Shown: piece after piece, positions 42,834-53,926 of the stretch
How positions within the stretch are numbered: the first letter of the stretch is position 1
Layout of the letters: every line of letters begins with the position of its first letter
Notes under the pieces: generated by a model
The model's database searches: none
Told to the model about the DNA's origin: nothing
Seen by the model: the letters and a program-made list of their open reading frames with translations, nothing else
Assembly: GCA_039583875.1 (NCBI GenBank)
Contig: CM077163.1
Span: 227,842,646-227,906,645 of the forward strand
Reading direction: 5' to 3'
DNA from: Platanthera guangdongensis
Taxonomy: Eukaryota; Streptophyta; Magnoliopsida; Asparagales; Orchidaceae
Length of the DNA: 64,000 bases
Position numbers and translations under genes: made by a program

Positions 42834-42990
42834 CAATCGTGGCAGTACCCCGATGGGGATAGGCACGGGGCTCTGCCCCTACGACCAATCGTGGCAGTAC
42901 CCCAATGGGGATAGGCACGGGGCTCTGCCCCTACGACCAATCGTGACAGTACCCCGACAACTACAGCGTGGGGAGGCCCCAGTGCTCCAC
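42834..42990. repeat. 52-bp tandem repeat, about 2.5 copies
   Basis: CAATCGTGGCAGTACCCC recurs at 42834, 42886 and 42938 with GGGGATAGGCACGGGGCTCT between. Confidence 0.9.
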
Positions 42991-43776
42991 GCAACATAAT
43001 TCGGACCATGACATTGCTCAGACGCGATAATGCTCCTGCCGATCGCAAACCCCCAAGCATTATACTCTATCCATCACTTTTTTTCCTTTTGCACAGGAGT
43101 TTCCGAGCGGTGGAGAGAGTGAGCGGTAGGGAGAGCACATTTCTTATTGTAAAGTGTAAACAAGAACTTTGCTTTTATAAGAGCACTTTTTTTAAATCAA
43201 AGAAACAAATAAACCAGTAAAAGAAATATGAAATTTTATTATAAATACCGGTATAATGAGAAAGTTGAATGTTTAAACAAAGAGTAATTTTCTCTTTTAA
43301 TGTATTATATATATATACTATATTAAAAAAAATAATGTGGTCTGTCAATAGCTATGAAATAAAAATTCATAGAATTAATGTGGATCGTAAGATCGTAAGA
43401 TTACGAGCTGTAAATAAAAATTCTCTCAAATTCCTCCCTCCTTCTCTCTCCTGATTCCCGATTCAGGAAAAAAACCCCCATAAACTCGAAAGCCTCTTAC
43501 ATCGTCGCTGCCCTAATTTCCTCTCGCATCTACTCCAACGACAACTAGACACTCCCACCCGGATCTTCTCCGCTCGCATCAACGATGGATCGCCTCTGCC
43601 TGCATCAACGCCAGATCGCCACTGCCTGCATCAACGCCAGACACCTCCGCATCAACCCAGATCTCCTCCGCTTGCATCGACACTGGACGCCTCCGCATCC
43701 ACCCGGATCTCATCCTTCCCCATTAACGCCAGATCTCCTCTGCCCGCTTCGCCGCCGGATCTCCTTCGCCCGCATC
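42991..43776. other. Intergenic; CATCAACGCCAGATC-type degenerate repeat at 43575..43776
   Basis: No gene was recognised. 43312..43470 resembles 35827..36000. The last 200 bp is a degenerate repeat of GCATCAACGCCAGATCTCC-like units. It continues on the other side of the Copia at 61143..61185, so the Copia inserted into this tract. Confidence 0.55.
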
Positions 43777-43951
43777 TGTTATGTCGCTCGAAGCATCCAG
43801 ATGAGGATCAAAGTGGAATCCCCTACCCGTTGCCCCTAGGTGGGTGTAAATAGGCAAACCCTTAGGAGTTACTACGGGTATGAGTTAACCGTGTACCCTA
43901 ACTGACCTGTTAAACCTCTGAACCCGTTATTCGTCCAAATATACACTAACA
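43777..43951 (-). repeat. 3' LTR (175 bp) of outer Copia
   Basis: The plus strand runs TGTTATGTCGCTCG...ATACACTAACA. It matches 60968..61142 except for eight differences, all transitions. Confidence 0.93.
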
Positions 43952-44762
43952 ATCTTCTCCTATATTTGTGACAAATAACGTGTACGTTTCGGAGTTCAAA
44001 AAGTGGAGAATATCAAAATAAGTTTCCGACTTTACACATTTCATAAGAGTTAGCACATTTTTTAAAGAAAAACATAAACTTGAGTTTTAAAATAATAACA
44101 TAATATATCCAAAGAAAAAGGTGCTACTCAATAATAATTAAGTCTGGAAAACAAAAAAATGACTACCGATAAACGTGTAACAATTCTACTCAGAGAGTAG
44201 TTCATCATCATCTATGTCAAAATTCACTTTCTCTCCTCCATCTTTACCAGTGTGTACAAGGAATTTCATGAGTAAGACTCTATGAATTCATAAACATATT
44301 CAGTGACGTATCACAGTAAATTATCTCTACCTAAATGAGCTTAGCACTTGTAGCAGTAGTGAAGTAACATTGTCAGCATCTCTATCCAGTCTAGCTAGGA
44401 TCAGTCAAGTTTTGATTTTAATAAATCAAACGTTGTTATCTTACGCATTAGTGACCACTATGTACCTCATCAATCATCATATGGTTTGACACACCGTCAT
44501 TTGCAACATTATCAAATGTGGAATACTGTGCTATGATCATTAATGTTAGATTAACACATACAATGACTTTTTTACCCAGTTGAATAATTCTCAAATAAGC
44601 TTACAATGAGAAAGATGTTAAGTCATCAGGTGTGGAATGACTAGCATCTAACCATCTTGGGCTTTCATCAAGAAATTATTTGGGGTTTTCAGTATGTTAT
44701 TAGACGCTTGAATGTTGTGACTATATGTTCTTGCTATGAAAACATAAACATAGAAGGAAGTT
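43952..44762 (-). other. 3' untranslated region of outer Copia
   Basis: About 810 bp lie between the RNase H end and the 3' LTR. This is long for Copia. No env-like or other open frame was seen. Confidence 0.6.
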
Positions 44763-46486
44763 TCATATTTCTATGAACTTTAATCTCATCTCCCCCGATG
44801 TTTTAATTGTAAGAACTCTATTTAAGACTTTTGTCAAGGCATCTGCAACATTATCTTTTGACCTCACATCAACGAGCTTCACAATCCATTGACTCGTAAG
44901 GAAGGTCAACCAGACTTGTTTCATCCATAGTTGTCTTCTTTTGCTATTGAACAAAGTATTTGTAGCAATTGTTTTAGTAGCCTGATTGTCGCAGTAAACT
45001 GCAACAGAACTCAACTTCAGGCTCGACAGTGGAATGTCCATCACCAAATCTCTTATCCACTCTGCTTCTCTCGCTGAAGCTAGAGCGTAGAGTTCGAATT
45101 GCATAGAAGACAGTGCAATACATGATTGCCTCTTAGACTTCCAGGCTACAGCTGCTCGTTCTAGTGTGAATATAAATCCACTAGTGGATTTGCTGTCGTT
45201 TAATTCCGAGCACCATGATGCATCAGAATATCCTTCCAAAACTGGAGGATGGCCATGATAACATAAAGCATACTTTTGGGTGTGTTTTAGGTATCGCATC
45301 AGCCTATCGAGGGCATCCCAATGGTCTTGGCTAGGATTACTAGTGAATCTGCTTAACATGCCGACCGTAAAGGCTATGCCCGGTCTTGTGCAGACCATAA
45401 TATATATGAGACTACCAATCAGTTTAGCATAATCTAACTGTCTAATCGTAGCTTCATCATTGAGCTTCAAGCGATTATTGTAATCGTAAGGTGTCTCCAC
45501 TGCTCTACATTCACTGTATCCTCACGTATCCAACATGGACTTTATATAGTGGTTTTGACTTAGGGAAATGTCATTTTTCCCAAAACTCACTTGCATGCCT
45601 AGTATAGTCTCAGTTACACCTAGGTCTTTAATGCTAAACGTCTGCATTAGTTCTGACTTAACGTCATCCACCACAGATTGATCAGAAACAAGAATCTGCA
45701 TATCATCCACATACAAGCATATTATAGCGACTTTGTTCGATTTATGACGTATGTAAAGACATTTGTCCGAGAGACTCATCATGAATCTCATGTTCCTTAC
45801 ACTATAGTCAAACTTCTCATGCCATAATTTTGGTGTTTGTTTGAGTCCGTATAGCGACTTGATCAACTTACTGACCTTTCTTTCGTGACCGTATACTATG
45901 AAACCTTCAGGTTGGCTCATGTATATTTCTTTGGTCAGATCTTCGTTCAAAAACGTAGTATTAACATTCATTTGATGAACAACAAAATTCTCAATAGACG
46001 CAATAGCAAGAAGTATCCTAATGGTTGCTGAGTGACAGACTGGTGAATATACATCAAAGTAATTCACCCCACTAACTTGTGTGAAACCTTTAGCCACCAA
46101 GCGTGATTTATACTTAGCTACGCTACCATCCAAATTGAGCTTCTTTTTCAGAACCCACTTACACCCTATAGTTTTAGCTCATTTTGGCTTATCAACCAAT
46201 GTCCAGGTATTGTTCTGAAGCAAAGAGTTCATCTCTTCATCAATGACCTCTTTCCAGAGTAGTGAATCCCTTGATCTCATCGCATCCTTATAGGTGGATG
46301 GATCGGACTCAACGTGGTAAGTGACGAAATCACTACCGAAGGTTCTGGGAGTTCTCTCTCTCATCGAAGTCCGTCTAGACTCTAGGACACTATCGTCTAC
46401 CGGAACTGAATAGGAGGTGCTTGGTACTGATTCAGGTTCTTCCTCAGTAATAGTTGCTTGCATATCTGAGATTGTCAGGCTCTTAT
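44763..46486 (-). pseudogene. Outer Copia RT - RNase H portion, stops
   Basis: It begins at the CTTAT insertion site with the integrase-RT linker (ITEEEPESVPSTSYSVPV). RT follows: KDAMRSRDSLLWKEVIDEEM, TGA near 46180, KSRLVAKGFTQVSGVNYFDVYSPV, LYGLKQTPKLWHEKF, active site ICLYVDDMQILVS, and ETILGMQVS. A TGA near 45522 follows MLDT. RNase H runs LIGSLIYIMVCTRPGI, EGYSDASWCSELNDSKSTSG, AAVAWKSKRQSCIALSS and VYCDNQATKTIA, and it ends KFIEI at 44763. The catalytic YVDD is intact. The first stop replaces an expected Trp and the second an expected Arg. Confidence 0.92.
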
Positions 46487-46659
46487 TGTACAACCCCGTA
46501 TTCGCGAAGAGTGGACCCCAAACAAGGCATGCGCGTTTTTAAGCTTTTTGAGAATTTTGCAATCCTAGGGGCCAATTTTGGGTGAACGTGTATAACATAC
46601 TAGTAGGGGGAGAAAATATTTCTACCCCCCAAGGCACTCTTGAGAAGTCGGTCAAGCCG

Positions 46660-47410
46660 TTCAGGCCGCCGAGCTCACCCCAGGCCGCCGAGCTCCCCCA
46701 GGCCGCCGAGCTCACCCAGCCCCAGGCCGCCGAGCTCACCCAGCCCCAGGCCGCCGAGCTCACCCAGTCTGCCGAGCTCACCCAGTCCGCCGAGCTCACC
46801 CAGTCCGCCGAGCTCACCCAGCCCCAGGCCACTGAGCTCACCCAGCCCCAGTCTGCCGAGCTCACCCAGGCCGCCGAGCTCACCCCAGGCCGCCGAGCTC
46901 CCCCAGGCCGCCGAGCTCCCCCCAGCCCGCCGAGCTCACCCAGCCCCAGGCCGCCGAGCTCGCCTAGTCTACCGAGCTCACCCAGTCCGCCGAGCTCACC
47001 CAGTCCGCCGATCTCACCCAGTCCGCCGAGCTCACCCAGCCCTAGGCCGCCGAGCTCACCCAGCCCCAGGCCATTGAGCTCACCCAGCCCCAGGCTGCCG
47101 AGCTCACCCAGTCCGCCGAGCTCACCCAGGCCGCCGAGCTCACCCAGTCCGCCGAGTTCACCCAGCCCCAGTCCGCCGAGCTCACCCAGGCCACCGAGCT
47201 CACCCAGTCCGCCGAGCTCACCCAGCCCCAGGCCGCCGAGCTCACCCAGCCCCAGGCCGCCGAGCTCACCCAACCCCAGGCCGCCGAGCTCACCCAGTCT
47301 ACCGAGCTCACCCAGTCTGCCGAGCTCCCGAGGCCGCCGAGCTCACTCAGTCCGCCGAGCTCACCCAGTCCGCCGAGCTCACCCAGCCTAGGTCGCCGAG
47401 CTCGCCCCTT
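46660..47410. repeat. 18/24-bp tandem array (CCGCCGAGCTCACCCAG) in LTR
   Basis: Units of CAGTCCGCCGAGCTCACC (18 bp) and the same with an extra CCCCAG (24 bp) alternate for about 750 bp. Each contains GAGCTC. Long Ser-Pro, Glu-Leu-Gly and Trp-Val-Ser frames on both strands are artefacts. Confidence 0.97.
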
Positions 47411-47565
47411 GCCGCATGCTCGCCCGGCTCGAGGGGCTGCCCCTGGAGGACTGCATTTAGCTGTTTAGAACAGCGGGATTTGGCTGTTGGCAGACCAATC
47501 CGAGGGCATTCCAGTAATTTTCATAGCAGTGGAGGTTGGTTATTTGCAGGCCATTCCCAGAAAAC

Positions 47566-47574
47566 TATAAATAG
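47566..47574 (+). promoter_or_regulatory. TATA box in 5' LTR
   Basis: TATAAATAG in AAAACTATAAATAGACCCCC, about 355 bp upstream of the gag ATG. The same box is at 51478..51486 in the 3' LTR. Confidence 0.75.
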
Positions 47575-47868
47575 ACCCCCTTGGGTTCCCTTGGAGGGGG
47601 ACTTTTCCTTACTTCCTCCTCCCTTAGTTTCTTCTTGGTAGAGTAGAGAGAGCTCCTCCAAGGCACCCTAGCTCGAGCATTGGCTAGGGAGGGGAAGTGC
47701 TCAGGCAGCCTTTTGGGTGTGAGGTGAGACCTCCACACTAGAGCCGAGGGTCTGTTTCTAGCTTCTTGATCTTTGGTCCGTGACGGTCCTCCGAGTGCAG
47801 TAGGTGTGAGGTCACCCCTTTCTAGGGACCCCGAACTCCACAGAGACCAAATTTTTGGTTTCAACATT

Positions 47869-47886
47869 TTGGTGCGGTGAGCGTGG
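47869..47886 (+). other. Candidate primer-binding site
   Basis: TTGGTGCGGTGAGCGTGG, beginning three bases after the LTR. It contains the expected TGG, but the tRNA was not identified. Confidence 0.5.
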
Positions 47887-47921
47887 AGAGTGACCAACAC
47901 AGAAGATCTCGGGAGAGTGTC

Positions 47922-49382
47922 ATGACAGGAGGTCAAGGAGGTAGTGATGATCTCGGCGAGCTCCCCAACTCAGGACCCTTTGTGGGGAGGCAAGAGTTCA
48001 TGGCCTCCATCCAAGGCATCATGGAGATGTTGCGCAGCATTGCTCCTCAGGGTGGAAGCTCCACCCCGACCCACCAGGAGTTAGCTCCCCCTCTCGACGA
48101 GCCGACTCCCAGGGGTCTAGGCGAGATGACCCCAGCGGGGGGAGAAGGAAGTGCACCAGGAAGAAGGCCAGGGAAGGAGAGTATGGGAGATGGGGTCGAG
48201 CGAGACCTCACCGGCCGGGAGCTGTTCTCCATCCCGACGAGTACCAACCTCCCAGGCGAGCAGGCCGCGCGAGTAGAAGTGGCGAGACCACCACTTAGGG
48301 GGTCACCCTTCAGCGAGCTGGTCATCTCAGCTCCCGTTCCCGAGGGGTTCAGAGAGCCAGACATGACTTACTATTCCGGGAAGGATGATCCCGTCCAGCA
48401 CCTGCAATGGTTCGAGGATGCGGTCTCCATTAGGCCGATGACAGATGCCTTCAAGTGTCGCCTCTTTGCGATCACGTTGAAGGAGAAGGCAAGGGACTGG
48501 TTCCATCAACTCCCTCCAAGGTCGATCTACGGGTTCGAGGACTTGAGTCGGAGCTTCCAGCTTCGCTTCTCCACCTCCAAGAAGAGGAAGAGGAGTCCTG
48601 AGTCCATCTTCCTGATAAGGCAGGGGGTCAAGGAGTCGCTGGCCCGCTACGTTGTCAGGTTCCAAGAAGAGATCTTGGAGGTCCAAGAGATGCCCGGGTA
48701 TGCTCTCCAGATGGCCTTCACCGTTGGGCTGAAGGAGGGCTTCTTCAATATGAGCTTGACCCGGAAGGCCCCCCTTTCCTTCGAAGAGCTGATGGAAAGG
48801 GCGGCAGCGGAGATAGTCATGGAGGCGGCCAACCCGTCATTTGTCAAAAAGTTGGCAATGCTAACAGAGGCGGAGTCGAAGGAGCAAGGAGGCGCAAGAC
48901 ATCAAGAAGGAAGAAGGAGAGAAGAGCAGAGAGCTCAGGGGTTCCAGGGACAGGAGGGTCCAGAACCAGGTTGGAGGCAGCAGGGAGGACCCATTCAGGG
49001 TCCAGGAAGAGGTCACAACCAAGGTGGGGGTGATTTTCATGAAGGCCGAGGGAGGTTCAACTTCCAAAGGCAAGCCCCTAGGCAACTCCTACCCCCACCA
49101 CAGCAAGCGATGGAAATTGGTCGAAGGGAGAGGAGGAACCACACGGGAAGGAGAAGAGTCAGAGTAGAGTTACCCTACTGTGAGTTCCACCAGGAGGAAG
49201 GCCATGCAACATCTACTTGCCCCGAATTTCTGGAGTTGAGAAGGACAAGAGCTCCAGCACCGCAACCTCATCAACCTCAACAAGCGCAAGACCCGGTGCG
49301 GATTGAAGAAGTCCGACCCGAGGCAGCAGAGGAGATATGTGAGGACAGGGTTGATGTGGGCACCCGGGGAAGGATCGGATGA
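47922..49382 (+). CDS. gag: Gag polyprotein of Gag-only element 2 (486 aa), intact
   Basis: The ATG at 47922 (MTGGQGGSDDLGELPNSG) is the first ATG after the PBS. An upstream in-frame GTG at 47877 is not a likely plant start. Features in order: a Gly/Pro-rich N-terminus; the Retrotrans_gag domain (about residues 145-270) with FREPDMTYYSGKDDPVQHLQ, CRLFAITLKEKARDWFHQL, RSFQLRFSTSKKRK and SLARYVVRFQEEILEV. Then a Gln/Gly/Arg-rich segment, and a C-x2-H-x4-H-x4-C knuckle (CEFHQEEGHATSTC) near the C-terminus. There is no protease. The same architecture and knuckle as the gag at 10746..12383 place both in one Gypsy-like lineage, though their LTRs are unrelated. It is intact, so it could still assemble particles. 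Confidence 0.93.
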   Translation: MTGGQGGSDDLGELPNSGPFVGRQEFMASIQGIMEMLRSIAPQGGSSTPTHQELAPPLDEPTPRGLGEMTPAGGEGSAPGRRPGKESMGDGVERDLTGRELFSIPTSTNLPGEQAARVEVARPPLRGSPFSELVISAPVPEGFREPDMTYYSGKDDPVQHLQWFEDAVSIRPMTDAFKCRLFAITLKEKARDWFHQLPPRSIYGFEDLSRSFQLRFSTSKKRKRSPESIFLIRQGVKESLARYVVRFQEEILEVQEMPGYALQMAFTVGLKEGFFNMSLTRKAPLSFEELMERAAAEIVMEAANPSFVKKLAMLTEAESKEQGGARHQEGRRREEQRAQGFQGQEGPEPGWRQQGGPIQGPGRGHNQGGGDFHEGRGRFNFQRQAPRQLLPPPQQAMEIGRRERRNHTGRRRVRVELPYCEFHQEEGHATSTCPEFLELRRTRAPAPQPHQPQQAQDPVRIEEVRPEAAEEICEDRVDVGTRGRIG

Positions 49383-49510
49383 TTCACGGGGGAAGAGGGA
49401 GGTAAGAGAGAAGTGAATCATCTCTTTGTAATGAACTTAGCTTGCGTTGTATCAGCTATGATTAATGGTAGAAACCACCGAAAAATATTTATGGTCCATG
49501 AAAGGTTTCA

Positions 49511-50220
49511 CTCCGAGATGGATTCCGCTGTCAGGCTCTCACTAGCTGACATGGCAGGTTGATCTCTCGTGGAGGCTAAGTCCTTTTAGCTCCGAGATGG
49601 ATTCCGCTGTCAGGCTCTCACAAGCTGGCAGGGCAGGTTGATCTCTCGTGGAGGCTAAGTACTTTTAGCTCCGAGATGGATTCCGTTGTCAGGCTCTCAC
49701 AAGCTGGCAGGGCAGGTTGATCTCTCGTGTAGGCTAAGTCCTTTTAGCTCCGAGATGGATTCCGCTGTCAGGCGCTCACAAGCTGGCAGGGCAGGTTGAT
49801 CTCTCGTGGAGGCTAAGTCCTTTTAGCTCCGAGATGGATTCCGCTGTCAGGCTCTCACAAGCTGGCAGGGCAGGTTGATCTCTCGTGGAGGCTAAGTCCT
49901 TTTAGCTCCGAGATGGATTCCGCTGTCAGGCTCTCACTAGCTGACAGGGCATGTTGATCTCTCGTGGAGGCTAAGTCCTTTTAGCTCCGAGATGGATTCC
50001 GCTGTCAGGCTCTCACAAGCTGGCAGAGCAGGTTGATCTCTCGTGGAGGCTAGGTCCTTTTAGCTCCGAGATGGATTCCGCTGTCAGACTCTCACTAGCT
50101 GGCAGGGCAGGTTGATCTCTCGTGGAGGCTAAGTCCTTTTAGCTCCGAGATGGATTCCGCTGTCAGGCTCTCACTAGCTGACAGGGCAGGTTGATCTCTC
50201 GTGGATGCCAAGTGTTTTTT
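49511..50220. repeat. 79-bp tandem repeat, about nine copies
   Basis: CTCCGAGATGGATTCCGCTG recurs at 49511, 49590, 49669, 49748 and onward at 79-bp steps. Each unit continues GTCAGGCTCTCACAAGCTGG and TTGATCTCTCGTGGAGGCTA. It lies between gag and the polypurine tract and is non-coding. Confidence 0.96.
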
Positions 50221-50381
50221 ACCCCGAGGCCGTCTCGTCACCCAGGCTCCCATTAGCTGGCTTGACGGGCTGACTCTCCTGGGAGGGGCCAGGTACATTT
50301 CAGCTCAAGCTCACTCCGCGAATACGTTGGGTTGGATGTTTCTTTCCGAGCTTGTGCCAACCTCAAAAAGAGAGAAGATTG

Positions 50382-51778
50382 TGTACAACCCCGTATTCGC
50401 GAAGAGTGGACCCCAAATAAGGCATGCACGTTTTTAAGCTTTTTGAGAATTTTGCACTCCTAGGGGCCAATTTTGGGTGAACGTGTAGAACATACTAGTA
50501 GGGGGAGAAAATATTTCTACCCCCCAAGGCACTCTTGAGAAGTCGGTCAAGCCGTCCAGGCCGCCGAGCTCACCCCAGGCCGCCGAGCTCCCCCAGGCCG
50601 GCGAGCTCACCCAGCCCCAGGCCGCCGAGCTCACCCAGTCTGCCGAGCTCACCCAGTCCGCCGAGCTCACCCAGTCCGCCGAGCTCACCCAGCCCCAGGC
50701 CACTGAGCTCACCCAGCCCCAGGCTGCCGAGCTCACCCAGGCCGCCGAGCTCACCCCAGGCCGCCGAGCTCCCCAGGCCGCCGAGATCCCCCCAGCCCGC
50801 CGAGCTCACCCAGCCCCAGGACGCCGAGCTCGCCCAGTCTGCCGAGCTCACCTAGTCCGCCGAGCTCACCCAGTCCGCCGATCTCACCCAGTCCGCCGAG
50901 CTCACCCAGCCCCAGGTCGCCGAGCTCACCCAGTCCGCCGAGCTCACCCAGCCCCAGGCCATTGAGCTCACCCAGCCCCAGGTTGCCGAGCTCACCCAGT
51001 CCGCCGAGCTCACCCAGGCCGCCGAGCTCACCCAGTCCGCCGAGCTCACCCAGCCCCAGTCCGCCGAGCTCACCCAGGCCACCGAGCTCACCCAGTCCGC
51101 CGAGCTCACCCAGCCCCAGGCCGCCGAGCTCACCCAGCCCCAGGCCGCCGAGCTCACCCAACCCCAGGCCGCCGAGCTCACCCAGTCTACCGAGCTCACC
51201 CAGTCCGCCGAGCTCCCCAGGCCGCCGAGCTCTCCCAGTCCGCCGAGCTCACCCAGTCCGCCGAGCTCACCCAGCCCCAGGCCGCCGAGCTCACCCAGCC
51301 CAGGTCGCCGAGCTCGCCCCTTGCCGCCTGCTCGCCCGGCTCGAGGGGCTGCCCCTGGAGGACTGCATTTAGCTGTTTAGAACAGCGGGATTTGACTGTT
51401 GGCAGACCAATCCGGGGGCATTCCAGTAATTTTCATAGCAGTGGAGGTTGGTTATTTGCAGGCCATTCCCAGAAAACTATAAATAGACCCCCTTGGGTGC
51501 CCTTGGAGGGGGACTTTTCCTTACTTCCTCCTCCCTTAGTTTCTTCTTGGTAGAGTAGAGAGAGTTCCTCCAAGGCACCCTAGCTCGAGCATTGGCTAGG
51601 GAGGGGAAGTGCTCAGGCAGCCTTCCGGGTGTGAGGTGGGACCTCCACGCTAGAGCCGAGGGCATGTTTCTAGCTTCTTGATCTTTGGTCCGTGACGTTC
51701 CTCCGGGTGCAGTAGGTGTAAGGTCACCCCTTTTTAGGGACCCCGAACTCCACAGAGACCAAATTTTTGGTTTCAACA
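50382..51778 (+). repeat. 3' LTR of Gag-only element 2 (1,397 bp)
   Basis: It matches the 5' LTR apart from scattered substitutions and unit-number changes in the GAGCTC array (50555..51320). TATA box at 51478..51486. Confidence 0.95.
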
Positions 51779-51783
51779 CTTAT

Positions 51784-53926
51784 CCTTAAGGAACTTATCT
51801 TCAAAGAACACAGCATCCCTAGACTCAATAATTATATTATTAGACATGTCTAAGAATCGATCTGCAGCACTATCTTTAACACAACCTATGTAGACACACG
51901 TGTTGGTCCTAGGTCTAAGTTTAGACCGTCTAGGGTCAGAGACCCTGACATAGGCTATGCAGCCCGAGGTCTTAAGTTTAGTTAAGGTCGGGGGTCTATT
52001 AAATCAAAGCTCGTAGGGTGTGACGTCTAACTTAGCATGAGGGACTTTGTTTAGAATGTTGTTTACAGTTAAAACTGCTTCTCCCCAATAGGCAGTAGGC
52101 ATGACAGCAGTGAGCAACATAGAATTCAATATCTCTGTTAACGTTCTATTTTTCCGCTCGGCTATTACCATTCGATTGGGGTGAGTAAGGAGCAGTGATT
52201 TCTGCTATGATCCCTTGAGAGGCAAGAAAACCCCAGAACTCACTGGACATGTATTCTCCTCCTCTATCACTTCTAAACCTGTTTATTCTCATGTCTAGTT
52301 GGTTTTCTACACTGGTTTTGAAAAGACAAAACTTTTCAAACGCTTCATCTTTAGTTTTAAGAAAATAGATGTGACAGAACCTAGAGCAGTCATCTATAAA
52401 TGTGATCATATATTTCCTTCCTCCTCTAGTGACAAAACTTTTAAAGTCACATATATCGGAATGTATAAGCTCTAGGGGTGTTGTGCTCCTAGTAACCGCA
52501 CTAAAATGTTTCCTAATGATCTTAGTCTAAGCACACACGTCACATTTTTCAGCCAGTAACTTAGTGTCTAATGTGATCTGTGAGTTATAGCTATTTGAAA
52601 CATTTATTTATAGTTCACGTGTCCTAGTCTCTCATGTAGAGTCTTAGGGCTAACTAAGTTTGTTTGAACTTGTTGAACTAACTCATTTGCTAGAATTAGT
52701 CGGTACATCCTATTTTGGACATATGCACATCCAAAATAGTGTGAGTTAACTGACAGTGTTACTCTACCGCTACAAAAAGTAAATGACATACCGACATCAC
52801 ATAATAGACTAATAGACACTAAGTTAGCAGCTAATGAAGGAATAAATTTGACGTTCTTTAAAATTAAAGATTTACTTGAGGATAGCAGCAAGGTTGCGTT
52901 CCCCACCTTCAGCACGTCAGCTGACTCGTCATTGGCCACCGTCACAGACTTTTTCACAGTAGTGAGCCCTGTCATAAGAGCAGAATTGTTGCAAACGTGG
53001 CACGTTGCCGCCGAATCCAAGTACCACTCCGTGCTGGCCTTAGCATTTTCGACCATTGCAACAAAGTCGGAAGGCTCAGCTTGGCTAACCATATTGGCTT
53101 GGTTGTCATCCTGTGATGCTTTGGTTCTTTCCCTTTTAGGGAGCCTGCAATCAGATGCGTTGTGTCCCCACTTGTTGCAGTTAAAACACTTGCCCTTGAA
53201 TTTTTTATTGCGTTTGTTAGGGCCTGCAACTTGGGAGCTACCGTGGAAGGGTTTGGTCCTCTTAGGGTTCGACACGCGTTTAGAACTAAGGAGCATGTTA
53301 GCCGCAGCTTTCTGCTTGCTAACAGTTTCTAAAGTGTGTCGAGTCCTATTTTCATCCTCAATGCGAATAAATCGCTTGAGGCCATTAAGACCGACATGCA
53401 TCTTCTTGCGATACATTTCAGTTTTAAAATTGTACCACGTAGAGGGCAGTTTAAAAATAATCGTGCCAGCAACAAAACTGTCTGGCTGAGAAATATTCTC
53501 ACTATGCAAAGAATCTACTAGAGCTTCAAAATCCGATACCTGAGGGAAAATGACCTTCTCCTCGTCGAATATGAAGGAGTGTAATTTGTCCACCAGGTGC
53601 GCCTTGGACAGATCCTCCTCTTGCTTGAAGTGCTCCTCCAGTGCCTCCAAGATTTCTTTGGCGGTCTTCATTTTTATGTACGTCTTCGCCAGGCTGGAGG
53701 ACAAGCAGTTCAGCAGCTAGTCGCGGCAGAAGTCCTCATCAGCAATCCACTGGGCTTCATCGTCAGTCCACAAAACGTCAGCACGATTAGACTAAACTGT
53801 GTAGAACACGTTCAGGTACTTCATTCCAAACTACGTATTCAACTTCCAGTCGTTGAACTCGGTCGCCGTGAACTTCTCCAATTTGATCATCGGAACTGGA
53901 GACGAGAAACTGTTCCCCTTCATCAT
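51784..53926 (-). pseudogene. Outer Copia gag - protease - integrase, multiple stops
   Basis: The start is the ATG at 53926 (MMKGNSFSSPVPMIKLEKF). Gag is interrupted by TAG codons near 53830, 53795 and 53720, then open from 53704: LAKTYIKMKTAKEILEALEEHF (UBN2-like). A CCHC knuckle CFNCNKWGHNASDC (about 53190) and a retropepsin-like WYLDSAATCHVCNN (about 53010) follow, then GAG-pre-integrase LHERLGHVNYK. Integrase has the first catalytic Asp (IHSDICDF, in a shifted frame), TFIDDCSRF and RSDRGGEY. Then SNG..AE holds a small insertion that shifts frame near 52165. The C-terminal part reaches the CTTAT insertion site at 51783. Flanking residues suggest Trp and Gln lost to TAG at the first two stops. 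Confidence 0.9.

Larger units (their letters stand above)
46487..47866 (+). repeat. 5' LTR of Gag-only element 2 (1,380 bp)
   Basis: It starts TGTACAACCCCGTATTCGCG and ends TTTTTGGTTTCAACA. It has a CCGCCGAGCTCACCCAG array at 46660..47410 and a TATA box at 47566..47574. Confidence 0.95.
46487..51778 (+). mobile_element. Gag-only LTR retrotransposon 2 (TR-GAG type), complete, nested
   Basis: The LTRs are 46487..47866 and 50382..51778, with target duplication CTTAT at 46482..46486 and 51779..51783. A PBS-like TGGTGCGGTGAGC follows the first LTR by three bases. A purine tract AAAAAGAGAGAAGATTG precedes the second. The 2.5-kb interior holds one intact gag and a 79-bp tandem array and no enzyme domains. 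The orientation is opposite to the host Copia. LTR lengths differ by 17 bp, about one 18-bp unit of the internal array. Confidence 0.93.

Noticed and set aside
46582..47391. 269-codon Ser-Pro / Gln-Ala-Glu-Leu open frame
   Set aside because: It is produced by the 18/24-bp GAGCTC array. The same occurs in the other LTR and on the reverse strand.
47877..47921. Upstream GTG start for the second gag
   Set aside because: It overlaps the PBS-like region and is non-ATG; the first ATG is at 47922.
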